The notes under the pieces are model-generated. The model saw nothing but the letters and a program-made list of their open reading frames with translations. It was not told the DNA's origin and searched no databases. 64,000 bases of DNA from Acestrorhynchus altus (Eukaryota > Chordata > Actinopteri > Characiformes > Acestrorhynchidae), in the NCBI GenBank assembly GCA_034509495.1, contig CM067511.1, forward strand, positions 24,751,200-24,815,199. The letters run 5' to 3'. Position 1 is the first letter of the stretch; each line of letters begins with the position of its first letter. Shown one piece after another: positions 1 through 12,108 of the stretch. A program made the translations under genes and the position numbers.

Positions 1-493
1 CAGATGTGACTGGACTGTTCTGGTCTGCTTCTTCTAAAATGACCTCAATCACACATAGTTACAAGACAAAAAGCACTTTGAACTAGGTGGACTAGGATTT
101 ATATACATCATTAATCTTGACCTGGTCTATCAAAAATCACTAAAACTGAAAAGTACATGTCTGACCAGCCAATACAGTCTATAGGAAGATTGAGATATGT
201 GAACAATAAGGTTGCTTCCTTGGATTCTTTGATTTTGTGGCACTTTACCACCACATGTGTGTAAGATGTAAGAAATTCTTCTCATGTAAAACTTGATGTA
301 GAGAAATTTGAATGTGGAAAAAAAGGAATGAAGGAGGCGTCACTCAGGACAGACAGTCTACACTGGTGTCTCTGCAAACTGACCCATAAATGGATTAACA
401 TCTTGGTGATTTATTCAATTATAGATATACGGGTGGAGCATCTAGCCACCTGGTGTTAAAAAATGGTACTACATAGTAGAAAACTTGACATAC

Positions 494-3400
494 CTCATCA
501 GGGACCTTGTATTTCTTCAGCACGTGCCCAGATTCACAGTCTATCACACATACAGAATCTCCTCCACACGTGGCCACTGTCTGTATCCATCCATCTGCAT
601 CTAAATTAAGGGAAAAATGTGGGCAAAAAAAACATTATTTCACTGTCACTGGAAAAAACTTGCAAAATGTCAAGAGAAGGGAAAAATTTAACTGTTAATG
701 GAATTCATTTTATACCATGTCATTTTTAATTATTTCTATTAGTCCATTCACCATGAAACCAAGTACTTCACCCATGAACTCAACCCACAATCACCATTTG
801 GGCTGCACACATAGGAATTCAGTAATGTTACTGCAGAGCCTTGGTTTCATACCAGCGGTTTCACATGTGCTGATACTTTCTTTGTTTTTATTTAGCGAGT
901 GTTTAACTTGTCAATATTTCAGTTGCTTTAAGTGGGTTTCTGATGTGTGTGTGATAAATTTACATTTGGTTAAAGTAATATTTTAAGATTCAGACTTAAA
1001 CAAAAGTCAATCAATATCTACTTTTGTGGCCTGCTAGCTAATGGGATAGATACATTGCTCAATTATCAATTAATTTAACCTCAAATTAGATAGATGGCTT
1101 TACTAATATGTGGGCTTCATATGTACACTCATACAATATGCGCAGGAATTAAACTTTGCCCCTTAACAGGCTTAAGATGAGAATAATATTAAGCTTTATG
1201 CTAAAACAATCTTTTGATGTATATATTCATTTACAAACATTACACTCCCTTCAGTTTATATGGCCTGGGTATGCTAACGGGTTGTGTAGATAACCCCCTC
1301 AATTTGGAGATAAATAGGCCTAACAGCTTAATATTTTAAATAATTGAAACATTATCAGCACAAAATATAACTCAGTAATCCTTGAATTCAATAAAATGGG
1401 CTTTAATGAAGTGAACCCTTACACATGTGGATGAACAAAATTGCTTCTGCAATACAACATATATACGAACAGCCAACAATCACTGTTCTACTGTGCATGC
1501 TTTCAAGACCAGTCTTGAAACTGTGCCTCTACCACTCTGCAGACAGACCGTTTTCTAGGAATTAATACTTCTGTCTGAAGTCCATCTGTGCAGTGTACAC
1601 ACACTTGTGTGCGCACACACACACACACACACGCACACACACACACACACACACGCACACGCGCACGCACAAGCAGCGAGCTAAACATATAGGGATAAAA
1701 ACATCCTTCTGGTCACAAGACCACTTCTCTAACCACAACTGTCCAGAATGTCTGAATAGAATTACACAAAATGGTTTATGATGGAATAAACACTCACCAC
1801 TGTTGTTCTGTACAGGCTCGAAGGCACAGGCCCACAACTGGGTGTCAAAATCCTCTGGACTGTCCTGCTTACTGTGACACTGCAGAACATGCAGAGGTTG
1901 CAGACTGGCAGGCTCCTGGCACAGCAGGAGGGAGATAGGCAGACATTAATAATGAGCTAATGACTTTGTGATGAGCCATTATCTAGAATGCAAAAGACTG
2001 AATGCTTCAATTAGTCTAGTAGATTGCATTCCAAAAAAATTCCATAAGGAACATGAAGAGAACTGGGGCCTTTTTTATTTTTTTTAAGTACCCAAACTTC
2101 ATTCTAAATGTGTGTGGAAAATATGGTCATACACAAATTTGAAAATGACATATTTAAGTGATGTGAAAAAGTTCATGTCCTTTACAGAGAACACATTAAA
2201 ATAAACTGTGATGTATATGAAGTTTCATAATGTTTAATGCAGTTACATAACTTGCTTTTCTTCATTATTTAAATACACCAAATACATAGAAATTTGCTCC
2301 TAAACTATTCAGAAAGTATGCATTTTAACATATGACCATTCATACCTGAGGAATGTGGTATTTGATTTTCTTCCTGGCCGTTTTATTTTCTGTCTTGTTA
2401 GAAATAGTGCTTTGTTGAATCTCAGGTTGAGCTTTAAGATTTTTCTTCCCAGAATTACTCCACTTTGCAGTGGGGCCAGAAGCCTTTCTGGGACTTGCAG
2501 CAGAATCTGCTTTTAGGGGAGTGTTCTGCAGACGGCTGGATTTCCTTGGACTTGGCTCTGGAACAGCTGTACCATTCATCACATTCTTTCTCGGGCTGGA
2601 AAAGCTTGTGTCAGCCTTCTGAGGAGTTCTCTGAACACGACTGGATTTTCTTGGACTTGCCTCGCCAGAGGGAGTCAATTTTCGAGCACTGGCCTCAGGT
2701 GTTCCCACATTATTCACTGCCCTTCTCTTCCGGGGGCTTTCTGCAATACCATTAGCACCTAAATCACAGTGCTTTCTCTTGGAAGGAGAGTGAACAGCCT
2801 GAAATAGGAACATGTTTTATTTTTTAAACAATGCTGGTCAAGTATTCTAGAAGTGCATCTGTGTTCTATATATGTTGTAGTGTCTTACTTCATTCTTTTT
2901 AACAGGAGTTTCTGGTGTACTTTCATCATCCTCTTCTTCTTCTTCTTCTTCTTCTGTGTTTGTCAGTGATTTAACATGTTCTTTTGCAATCATCTCAACC
3001 TAAATCACGACAAGAAAAAGGCACTAGTTGAAATAAACTCTGAATTGAAACATTAAAATCATTCTGACACCAAACAAAATTGTACTGTCCTGCACTAAAA
3101 AACAGTATTTCTAATCCCTCTGTTATTAATCTTCAAGCACCCAAGTGTTATATTCTCTGAGTGTTCTATATCTGAAACACTTACCCTCCATTTGGTGTAG
3201 TCGCTTAAAGAGCTGGGGCCATATCTGACTTGGGAGCAGACCGTACTGACAAATTTCTTCAACACTGCAGCCAGGCTCTGGGCAGTTAGAGGAACAGGCA
3301 GACTGAAGTCCTTTTCCCACACTCCAATCACCTGAAACAGTTACACAGTGAAACACATCAATTCAATATAAAAGCTTCAGTTATTTTTCTCTCATGCTGA

Positions 3401-5099
3401 CCATGCTGCCTGACTGATGGTTCAAGTCTGATTGTGGTTCGTGCTACTGCTGGTTTCCTGCATCAGTGATGAGTGCAACTTAAAGTAGCTAAATTGATTC
3501 AATAGAAGGGGTGCCCACAAACCTCTTCACATATAATGTCTTATAAACAGCACATAAAATGGTGTTTGTAAATAACAAAATACATTAATGACAGTTTAAA
3601 TTAATTCTAAAATACCAATTATGTCTAATCAAAATATTTACCTTATTTAGAACATGTTTGCACTCTCCATATCTGTATAGTATTATTTTGCTTGCTTGTT
3701 ACTTATTTTGTTATTTTAATTACATCATAGTCCTGGCAGAAGATAATTTCAATATGCTGTGTTTAGATGTACACCAATGAAATGACAAAGAAAGACTCTT
3801 GACTTGACATGAACACCTCTCTCCCAGATTCTGAGATTACTTATTATTATGAAACCTGTGTACATTTAACCTTAATCCAGAAACAGATCTATTCCATACC
3901 TATTCATTTTTGGTATCTATTCCAAATCAACACCCAAGAATACTGTGCATATTCCGTCCATCCTATAATTCATAAATCTGAACTTACCCTCTTTTTAAGA
4001 ATCTCACTGCTGACATAGCGAATGTGGTTGGCTGTAGAGCTGATGTCTTTCCCATTGAACACCCTCAACTTGGGCAAGAGGAACATCACTTTGTGCTCAT
4101 CATTAACCTACAGAAAAACAAAACATAAAGGAAGCATCAGTGACACCAGAGCTGCATAGTATCTTCTCCTGACGGACCAAATGGGGTGGCTCTTACAGTG
4201 AGGTAGATGTTGTCCTCCAGTCGAAGCTCCTCCAGGTTTTTCAGGGCCTCTAAGGAGGTGACATCCTCCATGTCATTGTTGGAGCAGTCAAGAAACTTCA
4301 GGCAGGGCAGCGAAAGTCCCCTGGGAAGCTCCTGAAGCATGTTACCTGAAAGGTCTAACCGCTCCAGACCACTAAGTTTAGACAGCAGGGGGAGGGGCAG
4401 ATCCTGGCTCTTCAGTCCCATACCAGAGAGACTAGAAAAAAAGAGGGTGACAAAAATGACTGGGTGGATAAAGACATGATCAATACTTTGTTGTTGTATT
4501 TAATTATTATTATTATTTTAGGTTTGTTCTCTATTCCATTTACAAAAGTAAAAACATACTAATTGACCGTCCCACTTTATTTACTTATCCAGAGCAACTT
4601 ACAAGGTTTCTCATATTACACAGTTGGGCCAGAGTACTGTTAGGAGTCTTGCACAAAGACTCTTATTGGTTTTGCAGAGCACAGTTGCCCAGATTGGGAA
4701 CTGAACCCCAACTGCCCACATGGTCTGGTGGTTCACTGGTGGTTTTATCTGGTGCACCACAACAACATCTGTATTTACACCTTCAACATACTCATTTTTC
4801 TTTCCTCAGTTTCCTTCCCAATCAGCCTAGTTGGAAATTTGTTTTAATTAAAAGATCAATCAACACATCAGTGTAAACATAAACTTTCCACACCTATAAT
4901 AATCAACACCATTACACATCTGGAATACAGGTTCTCCTTTCTGCTGGGTTTGAGAACAATCACAGACTGACCTTCGTCAGTCATTAAAGGAACTCAGAAT
5001 ACAAAAAAATTAAACTTACTTCACACTCTTAATGTGAGCCAGCTGCTTTGTGCTCGGTGAGCCTCTGTCCTGCAGCACTTTCTCTGTGATCTTCTCCAT
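494..5099 (-). CDS. lrwd1: LRWD1/ORCA, origin recognition complex-associated protein (3' part outside window)
   Basis: LRWD1 (ORCA) binds the origin recognition complex and repressive chromatin in the nucleus. Eight coding exons are visible on the minus strand: 5099-5020, 4431-4197, 4107-3988, 3331-3185, 2999-2889, 2798-2346, 1915-1798 and 600-494. All have AG acceptors and GT donors, and together give 457 in-frame codons. The start is the ATG at 5099. Residues about 25-105 hold leucine-rich repeats (LERLDLSGN, LKFLDCSNND, LEELRLEDN), followed by NGKDISST and the VRYGPSSLSDYTKWR block typical of the family. Exon 5 carries a run of eight glutamates. Exon 6 is a low-complexity basic region with many SPRK motifs. 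Exons 7-8 enter the WD40 part (LQCHSK, LWACAFEP, TVATCGGDSVCVIDC). The rest of the propeller must lie left of base 1. From memory the human protein is about 650 aa. Confidence 0.95.
1611..1672. repeat. (CA)n microsatellite with CG interruptions
   Basis: Imperfect CA repeat in LRWD1 intron 7. The long frames that cross it are repeat artefacts. Confidence 0.95.
4560..4770 (-). repeat. Degenerate SINE-like repeat
   Basis: Starts with TTATCCAGAGCAACTTACA, a motif very frequent in otophysan repeats and seen again at 34550-34568. It ends in a decayed segment GGGAACTGAACCCCAA that resembles an inverted tRNA B box. It lies in LRWD1 intron 1. The family name is not certain. Confidence 0.45.
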
Positions 5100-5639
5100 G
5101 ACTGAGCAGCTGGTAGAACAGACAGGTTTCAGTCTCACACAGCACATTGGACTGGTTTAATACTGGACTGGGGGCGATTCTATGGGTTTGGGGCGGTTTG
5201 ATTTCAATTGGATGAAGTTTCAGGTGGCTTTGCATTAAAATGAACCGGTGGTGACTTAAGTGGCCACTTAACACCCAGAGGCAGTCCAGTCTGACACATG
5301 GAGGGTTTAAGGCTCGAGCTGGGCGTTAATGTGCTGCCTTTAAGGCCATCCTGGCATCTGAGACTGGGTCCCTATTCACACCTTGGTTAAAACAGGACAA
5401 TAAACTCACTAAACAAAGATTTTATATTTGTATGAAAGATTTCACCACGCCATTCATGCTCGTCAGCAGAAAAAAATAACCTATGAAAACATTTTTCCCA
5501 GCCACGCTGTTTGTCTCACTAAACATACTAACGTTAACTATCGTCAAGAGAAGATAAAAAAAAGCTTTAAATATAATATAATCTTTAAGGAACTTCCTAC
5601 TTACATTAAACTGCTCGTTTTCCCGGGAAATGCTGGCTG

Positions 5640-5700
5640 ACCTCTGACACACTGACGTCACTGCACATACTGGAGTTTTGATTCCGCCATATTGAGTGTG
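5640..5700 (-). promoter_or_regulatory. LRWD1 promoter region with CRE palindrome and YY1-like site
   Basis: A perfect cAMP-response palindrome TGACGTCA lies at 5653-5660, and a YY1-type CCGCCATATTG at 5684-5694. Both sit about 550 bp upstream of the LRWD1 start codon and downstream of the ALKBH4 stop. On the minus strand a GTAAGT donor follows at about 5601-5606, so a non-coding first exon is likely, spliced to an acceptor just before the ATG at 5099. The motifs are seen; promoter function is inferred. Confidence 0.55.
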
Positions 5701-5822
5701 GCAAGTGAAGACTTTTCACATGAATACATTGTTATTATTGTTGTTACTATTATTATTCAAATATATGGTTGCAATGGTAATAAATGAACATCTACCAGTA
5801 GCCAACAATTTTACATAAGCAT

Positions 5823-5828
5823 TTTATT
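5823..5828 (-). promoter_or_regulatory. Candidate ALKBH4 polyadenylation signal
   Basis: TTTATT on the plus strand reads AATAAA on the minus strand, about 200 bp past the ALKBH4 stop codon. A closer TTTATT at about 6022-6027 almost touches the stop and is less likely to be used. Confidence 0.45.
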
Positions 5829-6029
5829 GATGTGTGAGGTCAGCCCAGTACAGTAAAAGCATAATAATTTCAATACATTTAATTTCAATACAAATTATGC
5901 CAATTAGCAAGTACACAACCTTATGCACCCTTTCCACCTTAAAAGAAGCCCAGCAACACCAGTGTACATCACTGTACAGACATGTCTCACAATATACAAA
6001 GTAAACTCTAACATATACACATTTATTTA

Positions 6030-8075
6030 TTAGTTACTTATGGGAACTCCATTAAAGCGCATTGCTACATGCAGAAGTTCCAAGCCCAGCACTTCTTGCT
6101 CTCCACCCTCCAGAAATTCAGCAGAGAGCTCTCTGAATGTGCTGCACACCCTCCTGCTCTGAATGTCCTTTCGGTGAATAGCATGTTTCCAGCGATGCCG
6201 TGCTTCTCCGTACAGTACAATCAAACCCCTGCGTGGTAAGTTCACGGCTACTTTCATCTCCCCCTGGTCCATGTCTCCCCAACCTTTATCCAAACTCATC
6301 GTGAGAACAGTGTTAGACAGCAGATTAATTGTAACCAAGCGCTCCCCCCACAGCCAGCTGTCATCAAGGTGAGGGTCAATAGCAGATCCCCGCTTTGGGT
6401 CATAGTCCAGGTTGCATTGTTCCACAGGTCGAAATCCAGCTAACAATCGCTCCTTGGTCATTCTATCCACCAGTTTACGGCTAACAGCAGGAAGGCCATT
6501 GAAGCCCCCCAGCCGAATACGCTGCTTTTTGAAGTTTACTTTGGGTCCAAAGTCCTAGAAGAATCAAATAGCACACTTACAACTAATTCCACATTAATAC
6601 TGGCAATACACTATACAGTCACATTTTCAAATCAAATATGATTATTATTTTACAAAATTGTATTACAACAGCAACAGACCTGTTTTCGCCTACCAGACTG
6701 TGAGTCTCTCCAGACGTCTTGGTCCATTATTGCCACCAACTCCTTCTCCTCATCCTCTGAGACAAAGTTCTTCCACAGAAAGACACCAGGAAAGGGAAAA
6801 GACTCTCCAAGACCACCCTCAACGGGCACCGCTAGCTCAGACACTGGATCATACCTAAAATCATATTGTATCTGGAAACAAACAAAGGTTAGTGTCCAGT
6901 GTTGATTATATGCTGCATGTGTTTCGTGAAATACCAACAAGTTTGTTCTAGCAAGATCCTTAGTTTGTGTAAACACCGAAGACCATGTAAACTCAATGTG
7001 TGAATGGTGAATTCTCCTTTGTACAATATTTTATAACTTTTAACTATTTTTAATTTTGGGACAGCAGTTATTCCTATTTGCTAATCCAATTTATTAATTA
7101 ACACAAATATTAACATTCTGTGACAGTATAAATAGGCTTGAATTCATAGCAGATAAAGTGGAATCACTCTTTCTAAAAGTAATTCAATTTCAAGATTAAA
7201 TGTTAGATGTTATAATTTAAGGGCTAATGGTCTATATTTAGAGATATACACACCAAAATGCCTTGTATAGCATATTTAAATTTAATTTGTATTTAAATAC
7301 AAAATGCATTTTATTTCTGTGCCATTAAAACATTCTGCATAATTCAGTCACTGAGATGACCAACACAGATTACTTTACACTGGTATTAAGATGAACCAGG
7401 GTTTGCAATTTTTTTAAAGAAAATGTAGCCATTTTTTAAAGTGCCACTGAGACAACATACGTCTTCAGTGTTTAGAGGAAATGTTTTAATGCCAAAATAG
7501 TCCAGTAAAAGAACATTTTAAGATGCCATCAAAATGCCACCGGGAACAATTCTGTCTCTGACTGTTACTGATTAATTCACTTTTTTCAAAAGTCTCTTTA
7601 AATGTAAGTATAGCCATCTCCCATCAGAAAAAGTCCACACCTGTATGCATACTAGTGCATCTCCAATACTGAGAAAATTGTGATTTTTGTTTATAATTTA
7701 CTCTAAACAGGTAAACTATTTTATAGTCATTACATTTAAAGTGACATTTCAAACTTTTCTCTGGTTTTAATAGTAAGGCAGTCTGATTAAAACTAGGTAA
7801 CAGATCACTTTACATGTAATGAACTTCAAAGACTGGAAGAATGTTTTGCACAACAACATTTTCTTTGTAACTAAGCCATCATTTAATATTATTTATTCTA
7901 ATTAAAAGAAGGTTACAGGTCATTAACCAGTCTACATCCTGTCATATAATAATGAATGGCATCACTGTAATGGTTTAATACAAAAAATGAAAACAATCAA
8001 TATAACATCACTGAACAGAAAATCTAAAGATGACTAATAACTTCTCTTAAAACTGTGTAAATGACTGGGATAATT

Positions 8076-8159
<84 letters not shown>

Positions 8160-8184
8160 TCACTCACTCTCTCTCTCTCACACT

Positions 8185-8216
<32 letters not shown>

Positions 8217-8380
8217 TAGGTAGCTGGCCTCAGCAAGTCTCTTGATCGATCTCTCTGGCTTACTCATGACCCTACCGTGTGTGTGTTGTTTAATAGATGC
8301 CGTTTTCTATCGTTGTCCTCACATATCAGACATGTTCTGATACCTTTACAGCCACAGCTCCCCACCGTCTCGTTCGCCAT
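6030..8380 (-). CDS. alkbh4: ALKBH4, AlkB-homologue 2-oxoglutarate/Fe(II) dioxygenase
   Basis: ALKBH4 is an Fe(II)/2-oxoglutarate-dependent demethylase, reported to act on methylated actin and DNA. Three coding exons on the minus strand, 8380-8276, 6871-6680 and 6554-6030, join in phase 0 to give 273 aa plus TAA. From memory the human protein is about 302 aa. Exon 1 starts at an ATG and encodes the cysteine cluster CGCKGIRTCLIC (residues 9-20) typical of the ALKBH4 N terminus. Exon 2 holds FPFPGVFLWKNFVSEDEEKE and the SQSGRRKQ block. Exon 3 holds DFGPKVNF and then the catalytic core. The iron-binding HxD is His161/Asp163 in DPHLDD; the distal His is in WKHAIH near 223; the 2OG-contacting Arg lies in RRVCSTFREL near 234-240. 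The gene is complete, in tandem with LRWD1 downstream and POLR2J upstream. Confidence 0.95.
6872..8275. other. ALKBH4 intron 1
   Basis: AT-rich intron with no gene signal. Its 5' end (minus-strand sense) carries a compound microsatellite at 8084-8213. Confidence 0.8.
8084..8213. repeat. Compound (CT)n-(CA)n microsatellite
   Basis: Alternating (CT)n, (CA)n, CACT, (CT)n and (CA)n blocks over about 130 bp inside ALKBH4 intron 1, ending about 60 bp from the exon 1 donor. Confidence 0.95.
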
Positions 8381-9457
8381 CAAACTGTTTTGTGCACCGC
8401 TTTATTATGTCCCCCTAGAAACAACTTCGCGTGGAATAGATCTATTCGATCGATTCAAACGTTTGTGCAGATTTAAGGAGCCGACACTGATTAACTCTCC
8501 AGTGTTTTAGTCAAATTAGATTCACAGATTTTCCTCTCTGAAAACCTGATAAAAATGTGAAAAAAAGTGATCTGACCATCACTTTGTCCACACTGGACTG
8601 AACACACAAAAATAATTTGGAGAATTTCATTCAGTTTTGGGTGTTTTGGAAGAGAAAGTATAAATATGGTATAAAATACATTTTATGTATGTATGTGTGT
8701 AGCACAGGTCTCTAGTGTGCACTGAAGTGAATCAAAGCTAGAAATAAAGAAAGTTCTTTCAGAGGATAATATTGTTAGGAATGTAGGGTTACACCAGCCC
8801 CTCAAACACCTCTATACAGGATCAGAGTTTCTGTGCAGCAACAAATTTTGTGGATTTGTTTTCAAAAGGAATGAATGGGGTACAAAATTAATATGCTAAT
8901 TAAACTTAAGTCATAAATAATGTGCTTTGTCTGAGTATTTGTTGTAGCCAGAACAATACATGTTTTTTTTCCATAAAGCTATAAGAGCTCGTACAGGGGC
9001 TTGTACAGCCCAAAAAAAGAGAAAAAAGAAATGCTAAACTTAATGTTCACAAGAATGTAAGTAAGATTCATAATAAGCTAGATATTATTTATATTGGACA
9101 ATCATTTTTGACCAGCTATGCAAAAGTAACATGAAACAAACAACAGAAGGGTTAAACAAGTCATGTGTAAAACATTTTATTCATTAATTCAATACAAAAA
9201 CAGTCACAAATTAACATTTTATTGCAGCTACTATGCAATGACAAAACATGAAAACAATGTAGAGGACTGCTGTACAAATTGATCCAGCTTAACACAGTAA
9301 TGTTCAAACCAAACAGAAATTCACTGAGACAGTTTCAGCAGTCTCAGCATAAGTCTAACTTATGACGGATTCAGTCCAAACCAACAGGCGAAGATCTCGG
9401 CAGAGTTTGTGTGGAAGCTGGTGTAGTAATCAGTAGATCCATGTTCTGATGCAGCCT
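8381..9457. other. Intergenic ALKBH4 5' side to POLR2J 3' side
   Basis: About 1.1 kb holding the presumed ALKBH4 promoter next to 8380 and the POLR2J 3' UTR next to 9457. No other gene or recognisable element was seen. Confidence 0.6.
9176..9223 (-). promoter_or_regulatory. Candidate POLR2J polyadenylation signals
   Basis: Two minus-strand AATAAA hexamers (TTTATT on plus) lie at 9218-9223 and 9176-9181, 235-280 bp beyond the POLR2J stop codon. Which one is used cannot be told from sequence. Confidence 0.5.
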
Positions 9458-11243
9458 TCACTCAATGCCTTCCTGCTTGTCTTTGATGGCAACCTTAAAA
9501 AGTCAAAGAATAATATAGGTAATTGGACACACCACTAAGAACTAAAGGTTTTCTGCCTTTTTCTGTTCAATCACTTTTTCCCCTGCTCAAACACTAGATT
9601 TTACTAATTTCTTAACTGACAGGGCTACTAAGGAAATTAGTAACTGCCAGTCTGAAAGATTTCAGATCTACATACATCCTGTAAAATAAAAAAAAGTTTC
9701 TACAAAAGCCAAAATTTTCAACTTGAATTTATGAGTCACCAATTGTCCAACATTAGACACCTTTATTAGGCTACATTCAGGCAAAATTGGAGCAAATCCA
9801 AACTTTATCAAATGTGACAAAGATGTATTATTTATATAGCAGAGTGAATGTGAATAAACACACTAAACCTGACATTTTCAGTTTTAAATTGGGGCACTGC
9901 TGTTTGAACAGGCAGATGAGACTTATCATATAAAGAATATGTCATAAATATCACATTCAAAAATCTGGGCTACTTTTTGTACCGTGTAAACAAAGTAAGA
10001 GAGTTGACAAAGTATTGATAATTTGACATTTTTTCATATCAGGACAAATAATTCAGTACTCCAACTTCTAAAACTTTAAATATAATTTTAGTTATATAAA
10101 CGACAACACTCTGTAGTATATTTAAGTGCATTTGAAAAATTGTAAGTATAGATTTTCTGATTTTAATCAAGGTTTTGTTTTAGATTCCATACAAAAATAC
10201 ACATACATACACTCAATGTTTTTCCCCCCTACCAGTGCACGTCTGTCTGTCTATTTATTTACAAAAAAATAAATGATGATTTGCTTTACACTGATGCTTA
10301 TTTGGAAAATATCAGACAGGAAGAGCAGAGCCAATAATTGTGATGCACTGTCCAGGGCAAAAGTTAATTGCTCAGTTTTCTGTGCTAGTAGGAAACTTAC
10401 CCTGAACCTTTCTTCCAGCAGAGACAACTCACTGATGAGATCAGTGATGGCATTTGTAAAAGCTTCCTGAGGACTGTAATCTGGTGTTGTTTGCACACGA
10501 ATCACAATTTTGTGCTCCAGAGGATGGGGCACTTTATACCCAGCAAACAGCACCTGAGGATCCTTCAGTAGCTGCCTGTGGAACAGAAGGTAGGCAAAGA
10601 TTTGTAGTACACGCTATTGGCTGGTTTCTATGACAAGGATTATGGCTAGTCCTACAGTCTTTGCTTAGAATATGCTAATACTAAGCTTTTCCTCTTATAG
10701 AATGTGTGTACTTTAAACACCTGAATCCAATACCTGGCAATAACCATTTGGATCTATGAGCAGTGTTTTTCTATGGAGACTATAGTAGATGTATGTGCAG
10801 TCACAAACCTGGATCAGCAAATGGATGCAGCTGAACTATTCAGAAACTATTCTGATTTGTGCCAAAGGTGTATAACTATATATCAAAGGTAAGGGGACAC
10901 TTACGATCTGATGATGTTCCCCAGCGTATGATCTTCTTTGTTCAATGTAAATAAACAGGCGTTTGGTACCTTGGTATCCTTTGTAATTGTAATCCTGCAA
11001 CAGAGACCACATTACTAATGGGTTAACCTTGGTTCTCTCACCCAGCTCAAGCCAAAGCTTGCTGAATGATAAAAACTACGTTATGGAAGTTGATGAGCAT
11101 TTTAAATAAGTAACATTATAATAAAAGCAGGTGGACAATGTTAGATATGTGACCGTCAACACCCAAATGAAACAACATTAACTGTAATGTGAAGGGACAG
11201 CTGTCTCTATCCCTAACGGACATACTACTGATAGACAAATGTG

Positions 11244-11289
<46 letters not shown>

Positions 11290-11344
11290 ACTTTTTCTCC
11301 CCCTCAAACAACAAAAACGACTCGAAGGCCGGCGGCGCGTTCAT
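9458..11344 (-). CDS. polr2j: POLR2J, RNA polymerase II subunit RPB11
   Basis: RPB11 pairs with RPB3 (POLR2C) to form the alpha-like assembly platform of RNA polymerase II in the nucleus. Four exons on the minus strand, 11344-11292, 10994-10905, 10575-10401 and 9493-9458, give exactly 117 codons plus TGA, the same length as human RPB11. The protein opens with MNAPPAFESFLLFEGEKK and contains KEDHTLGNIIRS and VPHPLEHKIVIRVQTTPDYS. It ends in RVAIKDKQEGIE, and I see only a few conservative changes from the human sequence as I remember it. All junctions are GT-AG and in phase. A (GT)n microsatellite begins directly at the exon 1 donor. The start region is locally CpG-rich (CGGCGCG). Confidence 0.97.
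11245..11290. repeat. (CA)n microsatellite at the POLR2J exon 1 donor
   Basis: About 20 CA units. On the minus strand the exon 1 donor GTAAGTGTGTG runs straight into it. Confidence 0.95.
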
Positions 11345-12049
11345 TTTCCCGGTCTATGAACACAAACAAGTCAGCAGCCTTTCTAATCTACTTCCGTTTG
11401 ATACGACGCGGAAAGTAAGTGACGCTCTCCAAAATAAAAGCCCCACATCGTCTTCAAAGACCGCAATGCCAGACGAAAGGATGATTTGCTTTTTTTGTAA
11501 TAATTGTAATAATTACAAGGATAATGTACGATTAATATTATTCATTTTTATTGTTCATTTTATTTATTGTTCACTAGAAGAGGTGGGTAATCCAGGTCCA
11601 GAAAGTAAATAAATAAACAAACGAATAAATAAATAACATTTAAAAAATGTACACTAAATTTGTGCGTATCGTTTCTGTCCAAAGAAAAACATGTATCTCC
11701 ATTGTTCATTTTTTGAAGCGTGTAGCTGATCAGTACACTGTAAATAATCCTGCTTGAATAGAAATGCTCTAAAAGTCTAAAAATAAATAAAATTATTTTA
11801 TTCAGAATGTCAGGTAGTGTCAAGTCAACAACAGCACATGCAATTCATTAATAACATTAATTTCTTCTTCTTCTTGTTCTTCTTTTTCTGTCCATTATTT
11901 ATTCTATTTTCTAGATACATGTAGGTCCTCGCATCTTGTTTCACATTACATTGTGGGAGAATAATGTCCTGGATCCAAAAGCCCACCTGAAAAGCTTAGT
12001 GTATGCTAAATCAGAGAACACAGACAATTTTCAAGCTACAGTATATAAA

Positions 12050-12108
12050 GAGTGTGTGTGTGTGTGTGTGTGTGCGTGTGCGTGCGTGCGTGCGTGTGCG
12101 TGTGCTTC
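12050..12108. repeat. (TG)n/(CGTG)n microsatellite
   Basis: TG repeat grading into GTGCGTGCG. It creates spurious cysteine/valine frames. Confidence 0.95.
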
